Shown here one piece after another: positions 7,955 to 20,591 of a stretch of 64,000 nucleotides of DNA. Each line of letters opens with the position of its first letter. Position 1 is the stretch's first letter. The DNA comes from Micrococcus porci (lineage in GTDB: Bacteria > Actinomycetota > Actinomycetes > Actinomycetales > Micrococcaceae): positions 1,178,001-1,242,000 of the forward strand of contig NZ_CP083691.1 in NCBI RefSeq assembly GCF_020097155.1. Reading direction: 5' to 3'. The notes under the pieces were generated by a model that was not told the origin of the DNA, made no database searches, and saw nothing but the letters and a program-made list of their open reading frames with translations. A program made the position numbers and the translations under genes.

Positions 7955-9035
7955 GCCGCTCGCGACCGCCCCGGGTCGCATCCCCGCCCCGTCCGGCGGC
8001 GCCACCGCGGCCGGGCCCGTCGACGCCGACGCCCCGCGCCGGTCCGGCGCGTTCGTCACCGCCGCCGACCGCCGGAGGTATGCGCTCGTCGTCGCGGTGC
8101 TGGCCGCCGTCGCCGTGCTCTCCACCGCCGGGATCCTGCTGTGGGGCAACGAGGCCGAGCCCGGCTCGCGCGCGTTCTGGATGATCGCGCGGATGCGCGT
8201 GGAGTCCCTGGGCGTGATCGGGATCGTGGCGCTGTGCCACTCCTTCGCGACCGTCAGCTTCCACACGGTGACGGGCAACCGCATCATCACGCCCTCGATC
8301 ATGGGGTTCGAGGCGCTCTACACGGCCGTGTCGACCGCCGCCGTGTACGTGCTGGGAGCCGCCGGCGTCGCGGTGCTGACCGGGGTGGGGCCGTTCCTCG
8401 CCCAGGCCGCGCTCATGGTGGCGCTCGCGACGGCCCTGTACTCGTGGCTGCTGTCCCGGCCCTACGGCAGCGTCCATCTGATGCTGCTCGTGGGCGTGGT
8501 GCTGGGCGGCGGGCTGGCCGCGCTGAGCACGTTCATGCAGCGACTGCTGGACCCGAACTCGTTCGACCTGCTGAGCGCGCGGCTCTTCGGCAACATCTCG
8601 AACGCCCGGACCGAGTACGTGGCGATCGCCGCGCCCATCGCCGTCGTCGTGTGTGCGCTGCTGTGGCTGCGCTCCCGTCGCCTGAACACGGTGGCGCTCG
8701 GCGCCGACGCCGCGACCAACCTGGGCCTGCACCACCGGCGCGAGCTCATGGTGACGCTGCTGCTGGTCTCCGTGCTGATGGCCATGACCACCGCGCTCGT
8801 GGGCCCGATGACGTTCCTCGGCTTCCTCGTGGCGACGCTGGCGTACAGCCTCGTCGACACCCACGACCACCGGTTCATCCTCCCGGTGGCGGCGCTGGCC
8901 GGGTACGCGGTGCTCACGAGCGCCTACTTCGTGCTGCGGCACGTGTTCTACGCGGGGGGTGCGGTCACGGTGGTCATCGAGCTGATCGGCGGCATCACCT
9001 TCCTGATCGTCGTGATGAGAAAGGGACGTCTGTGA
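7947..9035 (+). CDS. Iron-siderophore ABC transporter permease 2 (FecCD family)
   Basis: 362 residues with about nine hydrophobic segments after a 45-residue polar, Ala/Pro-rich N-terminus. 'RMRVESLGVIGIVALCHSFATVSFHTVTGNRIITPSIMGFEALY' (described here by its core RMRVES and PSIMGFE) is typical of the second FecCD permease in these operons, and 'GPMTFLGFLVATLAY' is the coupling helix region. The ATG at 7947 lies inside the preceding gene and the stop overlaps the ATPase GTG, so the three are translationally coupled. Confidence 0.92.
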   Translation: MAEPLATAPGRIPAPSGGATAAGPVDADAPRRSGAFVTAADRRRYALVVAVLAAVAVLSTAGILLWGNEAEPGSRAFWMIARMRVESLGVIGIVALCHSFATVSFHTVTGNRIITPSIMGFEALYTAVSTAAVYVLGAAGVAVLTGVGPFLAQAALMVALATALYSWLLSRPYGSVHLMLLVGVVLGGGLAALSTFMQRLLDPNSFDLLSARLFGNISNARTEYVAIAAPIAVVVCALLWLRSRRLNTVALGADAATNLGLHHRRELMVTLLLVSVLMAMTTALVGPMTFLGFLVATLAYSLVDTHDHRFILPVAALAGYAVLTSAYFVLRHVFYAGGAVTVVIELIGGITFLIVVMRKGRL

Positions 9036-9787
9036 TCGAGCTGCGCGGCGTGGTGAAGCGCCACAGCGACGAGGTGTGCATCGGACCCGTGGACCTGGAC
9101 ATCCAGGCCGGGGGAGTGACCGCGCTCGTGGGGCCCAACGGGGCGGGCAAGTCCACGCTGCTGACGATGATCGGCCGGCTGCAGGACGCCGACGCCGGGA
9201 CGATCGCCGTGGGCGGGCACGACATCACCACGACGCCGTCTCGGAAGATCGCCCAGACCCTGTCCATCCTGCGGCAGGAGAACCACTTCGTGACGCGGCT
9301 GACCGTGCGACAGCTCGTGGGGTTCGGGCGCTACCCGTACACGCGTGGCCGGCTGACCCTGGAGGACGAGCGGCACGTGTCGGACGCGATCGACTTCCTC
9401 AACCTCGGCCCGTTCGAGAACCGGTACCTCGACCAGCTCTCGGGCGGCCAGCGGCAGCGCGCGTACGTGGCGATGGTGCTGGCGCAGAACACCGAGTACG
9501 TGCTGCTGGACGAGCCGCTGAACAACCTGGACATGCAGCACTCGGTGCAGATGATGCAGCAGCTGCGCCGGGCCGCCGACGAGCTGGGCCGAACCGTGGT
9601 GATCGTGCTGCACGACATCAACTTCGCCGCCCACTACGCCGACCGGATCGTGGCCATGGGCGACGGCCAGGTGGTGGAGACCGGCACCCCGGCCGAGATC
9701 CTGCGCCCTGAGGTGCTGGAGCGGATCTTCAAGACCCCCTGCAGCGTGGTGGACGGACCGCACGGGCCGCTGGCCGTGTACTGGTGA
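9032..9787 (+). CDS. Iron-siderophore ABC transporter ATP-binding protein (FepC-type)
   Basis: 251 residues. Walker A GPNGAGKST is at 34-42, the signature LSGGQRQRA near 135-143 and Walker B 'YVLLDEPLNNLD' near 152-163, with switch His in 'VIVLHDINFAAHY'. It powers the two permeases. GTG at 9032 is chosen because it overlaps the permease stop (GTGA) and begins exactly at the conserved 'IELRGVVKRH' start; a longer upstream reading frame is only permease sequence in another frame. It ends the iron operon. Confidence 0.93.
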   Translation: MIELRGVVKRHSDEVCIGPVDLDIQAGGVTALVGPNGAGKSTLLTMIGRLQDADAGTIAVGGHDITTTPSRKIAQTLSILRQENHFVTRLTVRQLVGFGRYPYTRGRLTLEDERHVSDAIDFLNLGPFENRYLDQLSGGQRQRAYVAMVLAQNTEYVLLDEPLNNLDMQHSVQMMQQLRRAADELGRTVVIVLHDINFAAHYADRIVAMGDGQVVETGTPAEILRPEVLERIFKTPCSVVDGPHGPLAVYW

Positions 9788-9832
9788 GCGGGGCCGTGGC
9801 GGGGAACGGTCGTGGGCCCTGCCCGGACCCGC

Positions 9833-10472
9833 TCATCGGCCGCGACGGCGGTCCTGCAGCTGGGCGATCAGCCGGCGGTACCCCTCGGCGTGGTCCTCGG
9901 CGGTGTTCCGCAGGGGCGTGACGCCGCGGGCCGGCAGCCGGCGGTCACGACGGGCGTCGCGGGCCTGCTGTGCGGGCGTGAGGTGACCGCCGCCGTCGTA
10001 CTCCAGGGCGACCGCCAGCTCCGGGGAGAACATGTGGGTCTCGGGGCAGTCCGGGTCCCAGGGGTCCAGCCGGTGCTGCAGCAGCGGCTCGCCGAGCCCC
10101 GCGTCGACGAGCGCGAGTCGCGCGAGGGACACCACGGCTGAGTCGGCGCCGACGCGCACCCGCTCCAGCATCGCGCGGAGCCGTGCCACGGTCGTCAGCG
10201 GCGGCAGACGGCCGCGCGGCGACCAGGGGTGCGTGACCAGATGGTCGGCCGCCGCCACCAGGTCCGGCTCGGGCCAGGGAGGACGCAGCGTGCACAGGTC
10301 CGCCCACCCGGACGCGGGCGCCGCGCTGCGGGGCGTCCAGGTCGCCGCGACGCAGGCGGGCCGGGCCGGCTCCCGCCGCGAGGGCTTCGGCCGTGGTGAA
10401 GACCTGCGGGAGGGGCGGCGGAGGAGCGGGGCCGGGCTGTGCAGGAGTGGACGGGGAACCCGGAGACCGCAC
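9833..10472 (-). pseudogene. Decayed DUF559/endonuclease-like gene with internal deletion and frameshift
   Basis: The N-terminal part (GTG 10472 down to about 10305) encodes '[10 protein letters not shown]' and 'RRGDLDAPQRG', a start typical of actinobacterial DUF559 proteins. The C-terminal part (about 10310 to 9833), in a different frame, encodes 'DLVAAADHLVTHPW', 'LVDAGLGEPLLQHRL' and the nuclease-like 'ELAVALEYDGGGH'. About 80 residues normally found between these are missing and the frames do not join, so the gene is broken near 10305. Intact relatives have a Vsr-like PD-(D/E)XK fold. The C-terminal 141 residues could be expressed from GTG 10258, but nothing shows that. Confidence 0.7.
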
Positions 10473-10577
10473 GGACGGTCTGGACCCTCAGCCCCTCCTG
10501 CGTCGTGTTCACGACGCGGGTCGAGCAGAAGGGGGGAGGGGCGTGTTCCGCCGTCGGCGCACGGCGTTGGCAGTCGG

Positions 10578-10640
10578 TTGGTGGGAGTGCCAGCCCCGCG
10601 CTAGAGTCAGACCTGGCACTCGGGGGGTACCGGGTGCCAA
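10578..10640 (+). promoter_or_regulatory. groES promoter with CIRCE-like HrcA operator
   Basis: TTGGTG (10578-10583), an 18-base gap and TAGAGT (10602-10607) form a housekeeping promoter. Just after the -10, CTGGCACTC (10613-10621) and GGGTGCCAA (10632-10640) make an inverted repeat; each arm matches the CIRCE half site TTAGCACTC/GAGTGCTAA at 7 of 9. The spacer is 10 bases where classical CIRCE has 9. HrcA bound here would cover the transcription start. Confidence 0.7.
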
Positions 10641-10768
10641 GCCAAGGATGGGCCCAGCGGCACCGCGACGACGCCGGGCCTGACGCCCGTGGCACCCCCG
10701 CAGATCTGAACATCGCGGCCCGGCCCCGCCGCCGGGGCACCGCACGTCGAACAGAAGGAGTGTGCAGC

Positions 10769-11065
10769 ATGTCTGTCTCCATCAAGCCCCTCGAGGACCG
10801 CATCGTCGTCCGCCCGCTGGAGGCCGAGCAGACCACCGCGTCCGGCCTCGTCATCCCGGACACCGCCAAGGAGAAGCCCCAGGAGGGCCAGGTCGTGGCC
10901 GTGGGCCCGGGCCGCGTGGCCGAGAACGGCACCCGCGTGCCCGTGGACGTGGCCGAGGGCGACGTCGTCCTCTACTCCAAGTACGGCGGCACCGAGGTCA
11001 AGGTCGGCGGCGAGGAGTACCTGGTGCTCTCCGCCCGCGACGTGCTGGCCGTCGTCACCAAGTGA
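10769..11065 (+). CDS. groES: Co-chaperonin GroES
   Basis: 98 residues, the usual length of the Hsp10 lid of the chaperonin. It opens with '[20 protein letters not shown]', carries the mobile loop '[18 protein letters not shown]' and ends '[13 protein letters not shown]', all diagnostic. GAAGGAG precedes the ATG by eight bases. A long 5' untranslated region of about 150 bases separates it from the HrcA-type promoter. GroEL follows after a strong hairpin. Confidence 0.98.
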   Translation: MSVSIKPLEDRIVVRPLEAEQTTASGLVIPDTAKEKPQEGQVVAVGPGRVAENGTRVPVDVAEGDVVLYSKYGGTEVKVGGEEYLVLSARDVLAVVTK

Positions 11066-11073
11066 CCCCCTGA

Positions 11074-12768
<1,695 letters not shown>

Positions 12769-12780
12769 CGCCGGGCCGCT

Positions 12781-12830
12781 CGCGACGACGCCCCCGCACC
12801 TCCACTGGGAGGGGCGGGGGCGTCGTCGCG
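12781..12830 (+). terminator. Rho-independent type terminator after groEL
   Basis: A perfect 17-bp stem (12781-12797 with 12814-12830) closes a 16-base loop just after the groEL stop. It sits between convergent genes and can serve both groEL and the symporter read from the other side. There is no long T-run, which is usual in this G+C range. Confidence 0.85.
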
Positions 12831-12841
12831 TCCGGGGGTGC

Positions 12842-16068
<3,227 letters not shown>

Positions 16069-16112
16069 GCGGTCCCGGGCCCGCCGCCGCGGGCCTGGGC
16101 TAGGCTGGCCCG

Positions 16113-17249
16113 GTGACGAACCAGATTGAGATCGGACGAGGCAAGCGCGGCCGGCAGGCCTTCTCCTTCGACGACGTGTCCGTGGTGCCCTCGCGGCGCA
16201 CGCGGGACCCGAAGGACGTGAACCTGTCCTGGCGGATCGACGCCTACACGTTCGACATGCCCGTGATGGGCGCGCCGATGGACTCCGTGATGAGCCCGGA
16301 GACGGCGATCGCCCTGGGCCGCCTGGGCGGCCTGGGCGTCCTGAACCTCGAGGGCCTCTGGACCCGCCACGAGGACCCGGAGCCCCTGCTCGAGGAGATC
16401 GCGGCCATGGAGGCCGAGGCCGGCAGCCCCGAGGTCACCCGCCGCCTCCAGGAGATCTACTCCGCGCCCATCCGCGCCGACCTGATCACCGAGCGCCTCG
16501 CGCAGATCCGTGAGTCCGGCGTCGTGGTGGCGGGCTCCCTGACCCCGCAGAACACCCAGCAGTTCTCCCAGACCGTGCTCGCCGCCGGGGTGGACCTGTT
16601 CGTCATCCGCGGCACCACCGTGTCCGCCGAGCACGTCTCCTCCACGCACGAGCCGCTGGACCTCAAGCAGTTCATCTACGAGCTGGACGTCCCCGTGATC
16701 GTGGGCGGCGCCGCCGGCTACACCCCGGCGCTGCACCTGATGCGCACCGGCGCCGCGGGCGTGCTCGTGGGCTTCGGCGGCGGCGCGTCCACCACCACCC
16801 GCCGTGCCATGGGCATCCGCGTGCCGATGGCCACCGCCATCGCGGACATCGCCGAGGCGCGCCGCGACTACATGGACGAGTCCGGCGGCCGCTACGTGCA
16901 CGTGATCGCCGACGGCGGCGTGGGCACCTCCGGCGAGATCGTCAAGGCGATCGCCATGGGCGCCGACGCCGTCACCCTGGGCACCGCGCTGGCCCGCGCC
17001 ACCGAGGCCCCCGGCCGTGGCTGGCATTGGGGCCTGGAGGCCGCCCACCCGGAGTTGCCCCGCGGGCACCGCACCCGCGTGGGCCAGGTGGCCCCGCTGG
17101 AGGAGGTCCTCTGGGGCCCCGGCCACACCACGGACGGCACCTCCAACCTCATGGGCGCCCTCAAGCGCGCCATGGCGACCTCCGGCTACACGGAGCTCAA
17201 GGACTTCCAGAAGGTCGAGGTGCTCGTCACGGGCGCCCGCACCCACTGA
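16113..17249 (+). CDS. guaB3: GuaB3 family IMP dehydrogenase-related protein
   Basis: 378 residues, IMPDH-like barrel without CBS domains. It begins 'KRGRQAFSFDDVSVVPSRRTRDP' (core FSFDDVSVVPSRRT), followed by 'MGAPMDSVMSPETA' and 'VHVIADGGVGTSGEIVKA'. In the catalytic loop at 221-230 (FGGGASTTTR) the cysteine needed for IMP oxidation is replaced by threonine, as is usual in actinobacterial GuaB3, so normal IMPDH chemistry is doubtful. Leaderless: TAGGCT (16101-16106) lies seven bases before the GTG. It sits 44 bases after guaB. Confidence 0.92.
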   Translation: MTNQIEIGRGKRGRQAFSFDDVSVVPSRRTRDPKDVNLSWRIDAYTFDMPVMGAPMDSVMSPETAIALGRLGGLGVLNLEGLWTRHEDPEPLLEEIAAMEAEAGSPEVTRRLQEIYSAPIRADLITERLAQIRESGVVVAGSLTPQNTQQFSQTVLAAGVDLFVIRGTTVSAEHVSSTHEPLDLKQFIYELDVPVIVGGAAGYTPALHLMRTGAAGVLVGFGGGASTTTRRAMGIRVPMATAIADIAEARRDYMDESGGRYVHVIADGGVGTSGEIVKAIAMGADAVTLGTALARATEAPGRGWHWGLEAAHPELPRGHRTRVGQVAPLEEVLWGPGHTTDGTSNLMGALKRAMATSGYTELKDFQKVEVLVTGARTH

Positions 17250-17255
17250 CCGCGC

Positions 17256-17274
17256 GCGGGCCGGACCGGCCCGC
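17256..17274 (+). terminator. Hairpin after guaB3
   Basis: GCGGGCCGG and CCGGCCCGC form an inverted repeat around a single A (loop of three in practice) seven bases after the guaB3 stop. It may act as a weak terminator before the SURF1 gene. Confidence 0.45.
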
Positions 17275-17299
17275 CCCTCCCGGAACAGGACGTCCCCGG

Positions 17300-18259
17300 T
17301 TGCTCCGCACCGCCCTCAAGCCCAAGTGGCTCGCGACCCTCGTGCTCGCCCTCGTGGCGGCCACGGCGTTCGTGCTGCTCTCCCGGTGGCAGTTCGCGTC
17401 GTCGGAGACGGCCGCCCCGCCGCCGCGCACGCAGACCGAGAACGCCGTGCCGCTGACGGAGCACGTCCGCCCGGGGGAGCCCCTGCTGGCCTCCCAGGCG
17501 GACCAGGTCGTCTCCGCCCGAGGCGAGTTCGTGCCCGGCACGGACGCGCTCGTCGGCCCGCGCCTCTCGGACGGGCGTGAGGGGTGGTGGACCGTCACGG
17601 CCTTCCGCGTGGCCGGTGCCCCGGACGGCGAGACCGTCCCCGTGGTGCGGGGCTGGTCCGAGGCCGCCGACGTCGTCGACCCGGCCCCGACGGGCGAGGT
17701 GACCGTGACCGGCCGCCTGCTGCCCCCTGACGGCCCCGTGAGCCCGGCCGACGCCGGCGAGGACACCGCTGGGCGCCCCGCGTTCTCCACGCTCTCCCCG
17801 GGCCAGCTCGTCAACGCATGGGACGTGCCCGCCTACGCCGCCTACGTGGCCGCCTTCGGGGTCACGGACGCGGCCGGCGCGGACGTGTCCGCGGGAGCGC
17901 GGGACGGCGGGCTGCAGCCCGTGTGGGTGCCGCCGCAGCCTGAGGAGTCCCAGGTCGTCTGGCTGAACGTGTTCTACGGGGTGGAGTGGCTGCTCTTCGC
18001 CGGGTTCGCCCTGTTCCTGTGGTGGCGGTTCGTCCGGGACGACCACCTCCGCGACGAGCAGGAGGCCGAGCTCGACGCGCAGTGGGCCGCACGGTGGCGC
18101 GCGGAGGAGCTGGAGCGCCGGCGCGAGCGCGCCCGCCGCGAGAAGGAGGCGGCCGCCCGCGCCTACGCCGCCTGGCAGGCGGGGGAGACCGCGCCGGACG
18201 CCGCACACCAGGAACCTCAGGACGGGCCCGCGGGCCCGAGGAAGGAGGGCCAGGCATGA
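17300..18259 (+). CDS. SURF1 family cytochrome oxidase assembly protein
   Basis: 319 residues with one transmembrane helix near each end (about 10-28 and 222-243), the SURF1 layout. The N-terminal helix is followed by 'LSRWQFASSE' (SURF1-type GxWQ/RWQ motif), and the domain contains 'GEFVPGTDALVGPR', 'GWWTVTAFRV' and 'VPVVRGW'. SURF1 helps insert heme A into aa3-type oxidase. A charged Arg/Glu tail of about 70 residues follows the last helix. TTG at 17300 is chosen because AGGACG precedes it and the helix starts directly after; no ATG or GTG fits. Its stop overlaps the next start (ATGA). Confidence 0.85.
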   Translation: MLRTALKPKWLATLVLALVAATAFVLLSRWQFASSETAAPPPRTQTENAVPLTEHVRPGEPLLASQADQVVSARGEFVPGTDALVGPRLSDGREGWWTVTAFRVAGAPDGETVPVVRGWSEAADVVDPAPTGEVTVTGRLLPPDGPVSPADAGEDTAGRPAFSTLSPGQLVNAWDVPAYAAYVAAFGVTDAAGADVSAGARDGGLQPVWVPPQPEESQVVWLNVFYGVEWLLFAGFALFLWWRFVRDDHLRDEQEAELDAQWAARWRAEELERRRERARREKEAAARAYAAWQAGETAPDAAHQEPQDGPAGPRKEGQA

Positions 18260-18831
18260 GCCAGCCCCATCACGACGCCGGCCGCGAGGCCGCCCGCGCG
18301 GGCGAGGCGCCCGTGGACCCGGCGACCCTGCCGGACCCCGAGGACATCACCGAGGCGGACCTCCCCGCGCCGCCGCCGCGGCCGGGGCGTGCCGTGCGCC
18401 GGTTCGCCGGCACCCGCCAGCAGATCGTCTCGGCGGACCGCATCTACAAGGTCTGCGCGTACATCACCGGCGTGATGCTCCTGCTGCTCGTGGCGGAGAT
18501 GGTCTTCAAGTACGGCCTGCACCAGGAGCTGTTCGCCGGCGGCACCACCGTGGACGGCGAGCCCCATGGGTTCGGCCTGGCCCCGGAGAAGTCCGTGACC
18601 GGAGGCGTGAACCTGTCCCTGGCGATCCTGATCGCGCACGGCTGGATGTACGTCGTCTACCTGCTCGCGTGCTTCCGCCTGTGGTCGCTGATGCGCTGGG
18701 CCCCGGGCCGCCTGCTGGCCATGGCGGGCGGCGGCGTGGTGCCGTTCCTGTCCTTCGTGGTGGAGCGGAAGGTCTCCGGGCAGGTGCGCGAGGAGCTCGC
18801 GCAGTTCCCCGACGCCGCCCGGCGGTACTGA
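18256..18831 (+). CDS. DUF3817 integral membrane protein
   Basis: 191 residues. A 50-residue acidic/proline-rich cytoplasmic N-terminus is followed by three hydrophobic segments (about 70-88, 115-140 and 150-170). 'RIYKVCAYITGVMLLLLVAEMV' and 'SLAILIAHGWMYVVYLLACF' (cores CAYITGVML and AHGWMYVVYL) match DUF3817, which is often placed near guaA in actinobacteria and has no known biochemical role. It overlaps the SURF1 stop by four bases, so the two are co-translated. Confidence 0.85.
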   Translation: MSQPHHDAGREAARAGEAPVDPATLPDPEDITEADLPAPPPRPGRAVRRFAGTRQQIVSADRIYKVCAYITGVMLLLLVAEMVFKYGLHQELFAGGTTVDGEPHGFGLAPEKSVTGGVNLSLAILIAHGWMYVVYLLACFRLWSLMRWAPGRLLAMAGGGVVPFLSFVVERKVSGQVREELAQFPDAARRY

Positions 18832-18891
18832 CGCGGCCCGACGGTGCTGACGCCGCCCGGCGGTGGCGACGCCCTCGTCTATCCTTGACGG

Positions 18892-20511
18892 GTGACCCAG
18901 AACGAGCCCACCCGTGACCAGCCCGCGCCGCTGCACGACGTCCTGCCCACCGTCCTGGTGATGGACTTCGGCGCGCAGTACGCGCAGCTCATCGCGCGCC
19001 GCGTGCGCGAGGCGAACGTGTACTCCGAGGTGGTGCCGTCCTCGACGCCCGCCCAGGAGATCCTCGACCGCCGCCCCGCGGCGCTGATCCTCTCCGGCGG
19101 CCCGTCCTCCGTGTACGAGGCCGGCGCCCCGCAGCTGGACCCGGCCCTGCTGGAGGCCGGGGTGCCCGTGCTGGGCCTCTGCTACGGGTTCCAGTCGATC
19201 GCCCACGCCCTGGGCGGGACCGTGGCCCGCACCGGCACCCGGGAGTACGGCTCCACCCGTCTGGAGTCCGCGGACGGCGGCTCCGTGCTGCTCGCCGGCC
19301 AGGACGCCGCGCAGGTCGTGTGGATGTCCCACGGGGACGCCGTCACCGAGGCCCCCGAGGGCTTCGCCGTCACCGCGGTGACCGCGGGCGCCCCCGTGGC
19401 CGCCTTCGAGGACCGCGAGCGGCGGATCTTCGGAGTGCAGTGGCACCCCGAGGTGGGCCACTCCGAGCGCGGCCAGGAGATCCTGGCGAACTTCCTCACC
19501 GAGGGCGCGGGCCTGTCCCAGGACTGGACGGCGGAGAACGTCATCGAGGAGCAGGTCGCCCGCATCCGCGAGCAGATCGGCGACGCCCGGGCCATCTGCG
19601 GCCTCTCCGGCGGCGTGGACTCCGCCGTGGCCGCGGCCCTGGTGCAGCGCGCCATCGGCGACCGCCTCACCTGCGTGTACGTGGACCACGGGCTGATGCG
19701 CCAGGGCGAGTCGGACGAGATCGAGCGCGCCTTCGGCGAGGCCCACGGCGGCGCGAAGCTCGTCATGGTGGACGCCCGCGAGGACTTCCTCGCCGCGCTG
19801 GCCGGGGTCACCGACCCGGAGGCGAAGCGCAAGATCATCGGCGAGCGCTTCATCCGCACCTTCGAGAAGGCCCAGGCGGACATCGTCCTGGAGTCCGCCC
19901 ACGACCCGAACGCCCCCGAGGTGAGGTTCCTCGTGCAGGGCACGCTCTACCCGGACGTGGTCGAGTCCGGAGGCGGCGACGGCACCGCGAACATCAAGTC
20001 GCACCACAACGTGGGCGGCCTGCCGGACGACATCGAGTTCGAGCTGTGCGAGCCGCTGCGTGAGCTGTTCAAGGACGAGGTCCGCGCCGTGGGCGCCGAG
20101 CTCGGCCTGCCCGAGGGCATCGTGCACCGCCAGCCGTTCCCGGGCCCGGGCCTGGGCATCCGGATCATCGGCGAGGTCACCCAGGAGCGCCTGGACCTCC
20201 TGCGCCAGGCGGACGCGATCGTGCGCGCCGAGCTGACCGCGGCCGGCCTGGACCGGCAGATCTGGCAGTGCCCGGTGGTGCTGCTCGCCGACGTCCGCTC
20301 CGTGGGCGTGCAGGGCGACGGCCGCACCTACGGCCACCCGGTGGTCCTGCGTCCGGTCACCTCCGAGGACGCCATGACCGCCGACTGGGCCCGCATCCCC
20401 TCCGAGGTGCTCTCCCGCATCTCCAACCGCATCACCAACGAGGTGGACGGCATCAACCGCGTGGTCCTGGACGTCACCTCCAAGCCCCCGGGAACCATCG
20501 AGTGGGAGTGA
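18892..20511 (+). CDS. guaA: GMP synthase (glutamine-hydrolysing)
   Basis: 539 residues. Class I glutamine amidotransferase at about 20-215 with nucleophile Cys97 (GLCYGFQ) and '[10 protein letters not shown]'. The ATP pyrophosphatase P-loop LSGGVDS follows near 240, and the dimerisation domain ends '[11 protein letters not shown]', the invariant GuaA C-terminus that contacts XMP. Converts XMP to GMP using glutamine ammonia. TATCCT (18880-18885) ends seven bases before the GTG, so the mRNA is likely leaderless. Confidence 0.97.
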   Translation: MTQNEPTRDQPAPLHDVLPTVLVMDFGAQYAQLIARRVREANVYSEVVPSSTPAQEILDRRPAALILSGGPSSVYEAGAPQLDPALLEAGVPVLGLCYGFQSIAHALGGTVARTGTREYGSTRLESADGGSVLLAGQDAAQVVWMSHGDAVTEAPEGFAVTAVTAGAPVAAFEDRERRIFGVQWHPEVGHSERGQEILANFLTEGAGLSQDWTAENVIEEQVARIREQIGDARAICGLSGGVDSAVAAALVQRAIGDRLTCVYVDHGLMRQGESDEIERAFGEAHGGAKLVMVDAREDFLAALAGVTDPEAKRKIIGERFIRTFEKAQADIVLESAHDPNAPEVRFLVQGTLYPDVVESGGGDGTANIKSHHNVGGLPDDIEFELCEPLRELFKDEVRAVGAELGLPEGIVHRQPFPGPGLGIRIIGEVTQERLDLLRQADAIVRAELTAAGLDRQIWQCPVVLLADVRSVGVQGDGRTYGHPVVLRPVTSEDAMTADWARIPSEVLSRISNRITNEVDGINRVVLDVTSKPPGTIEWE

Positions 20512-20591
20512 GCCGGGCGCGCCCCGCGCGACCGTGAGGTGCCGGCCGCCCAGGGCCGGAAGGACAGCAAGCTGAGGAAGGACACCACGAC

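Noticed and set aside
10439..10768. In-frame upstream extension of groES
   Set aside because: It would cross the promoter and CIRCE-like site and adds no recognisable protein; the ATG at 10769 has a good ribosome site and the normal GroES start.
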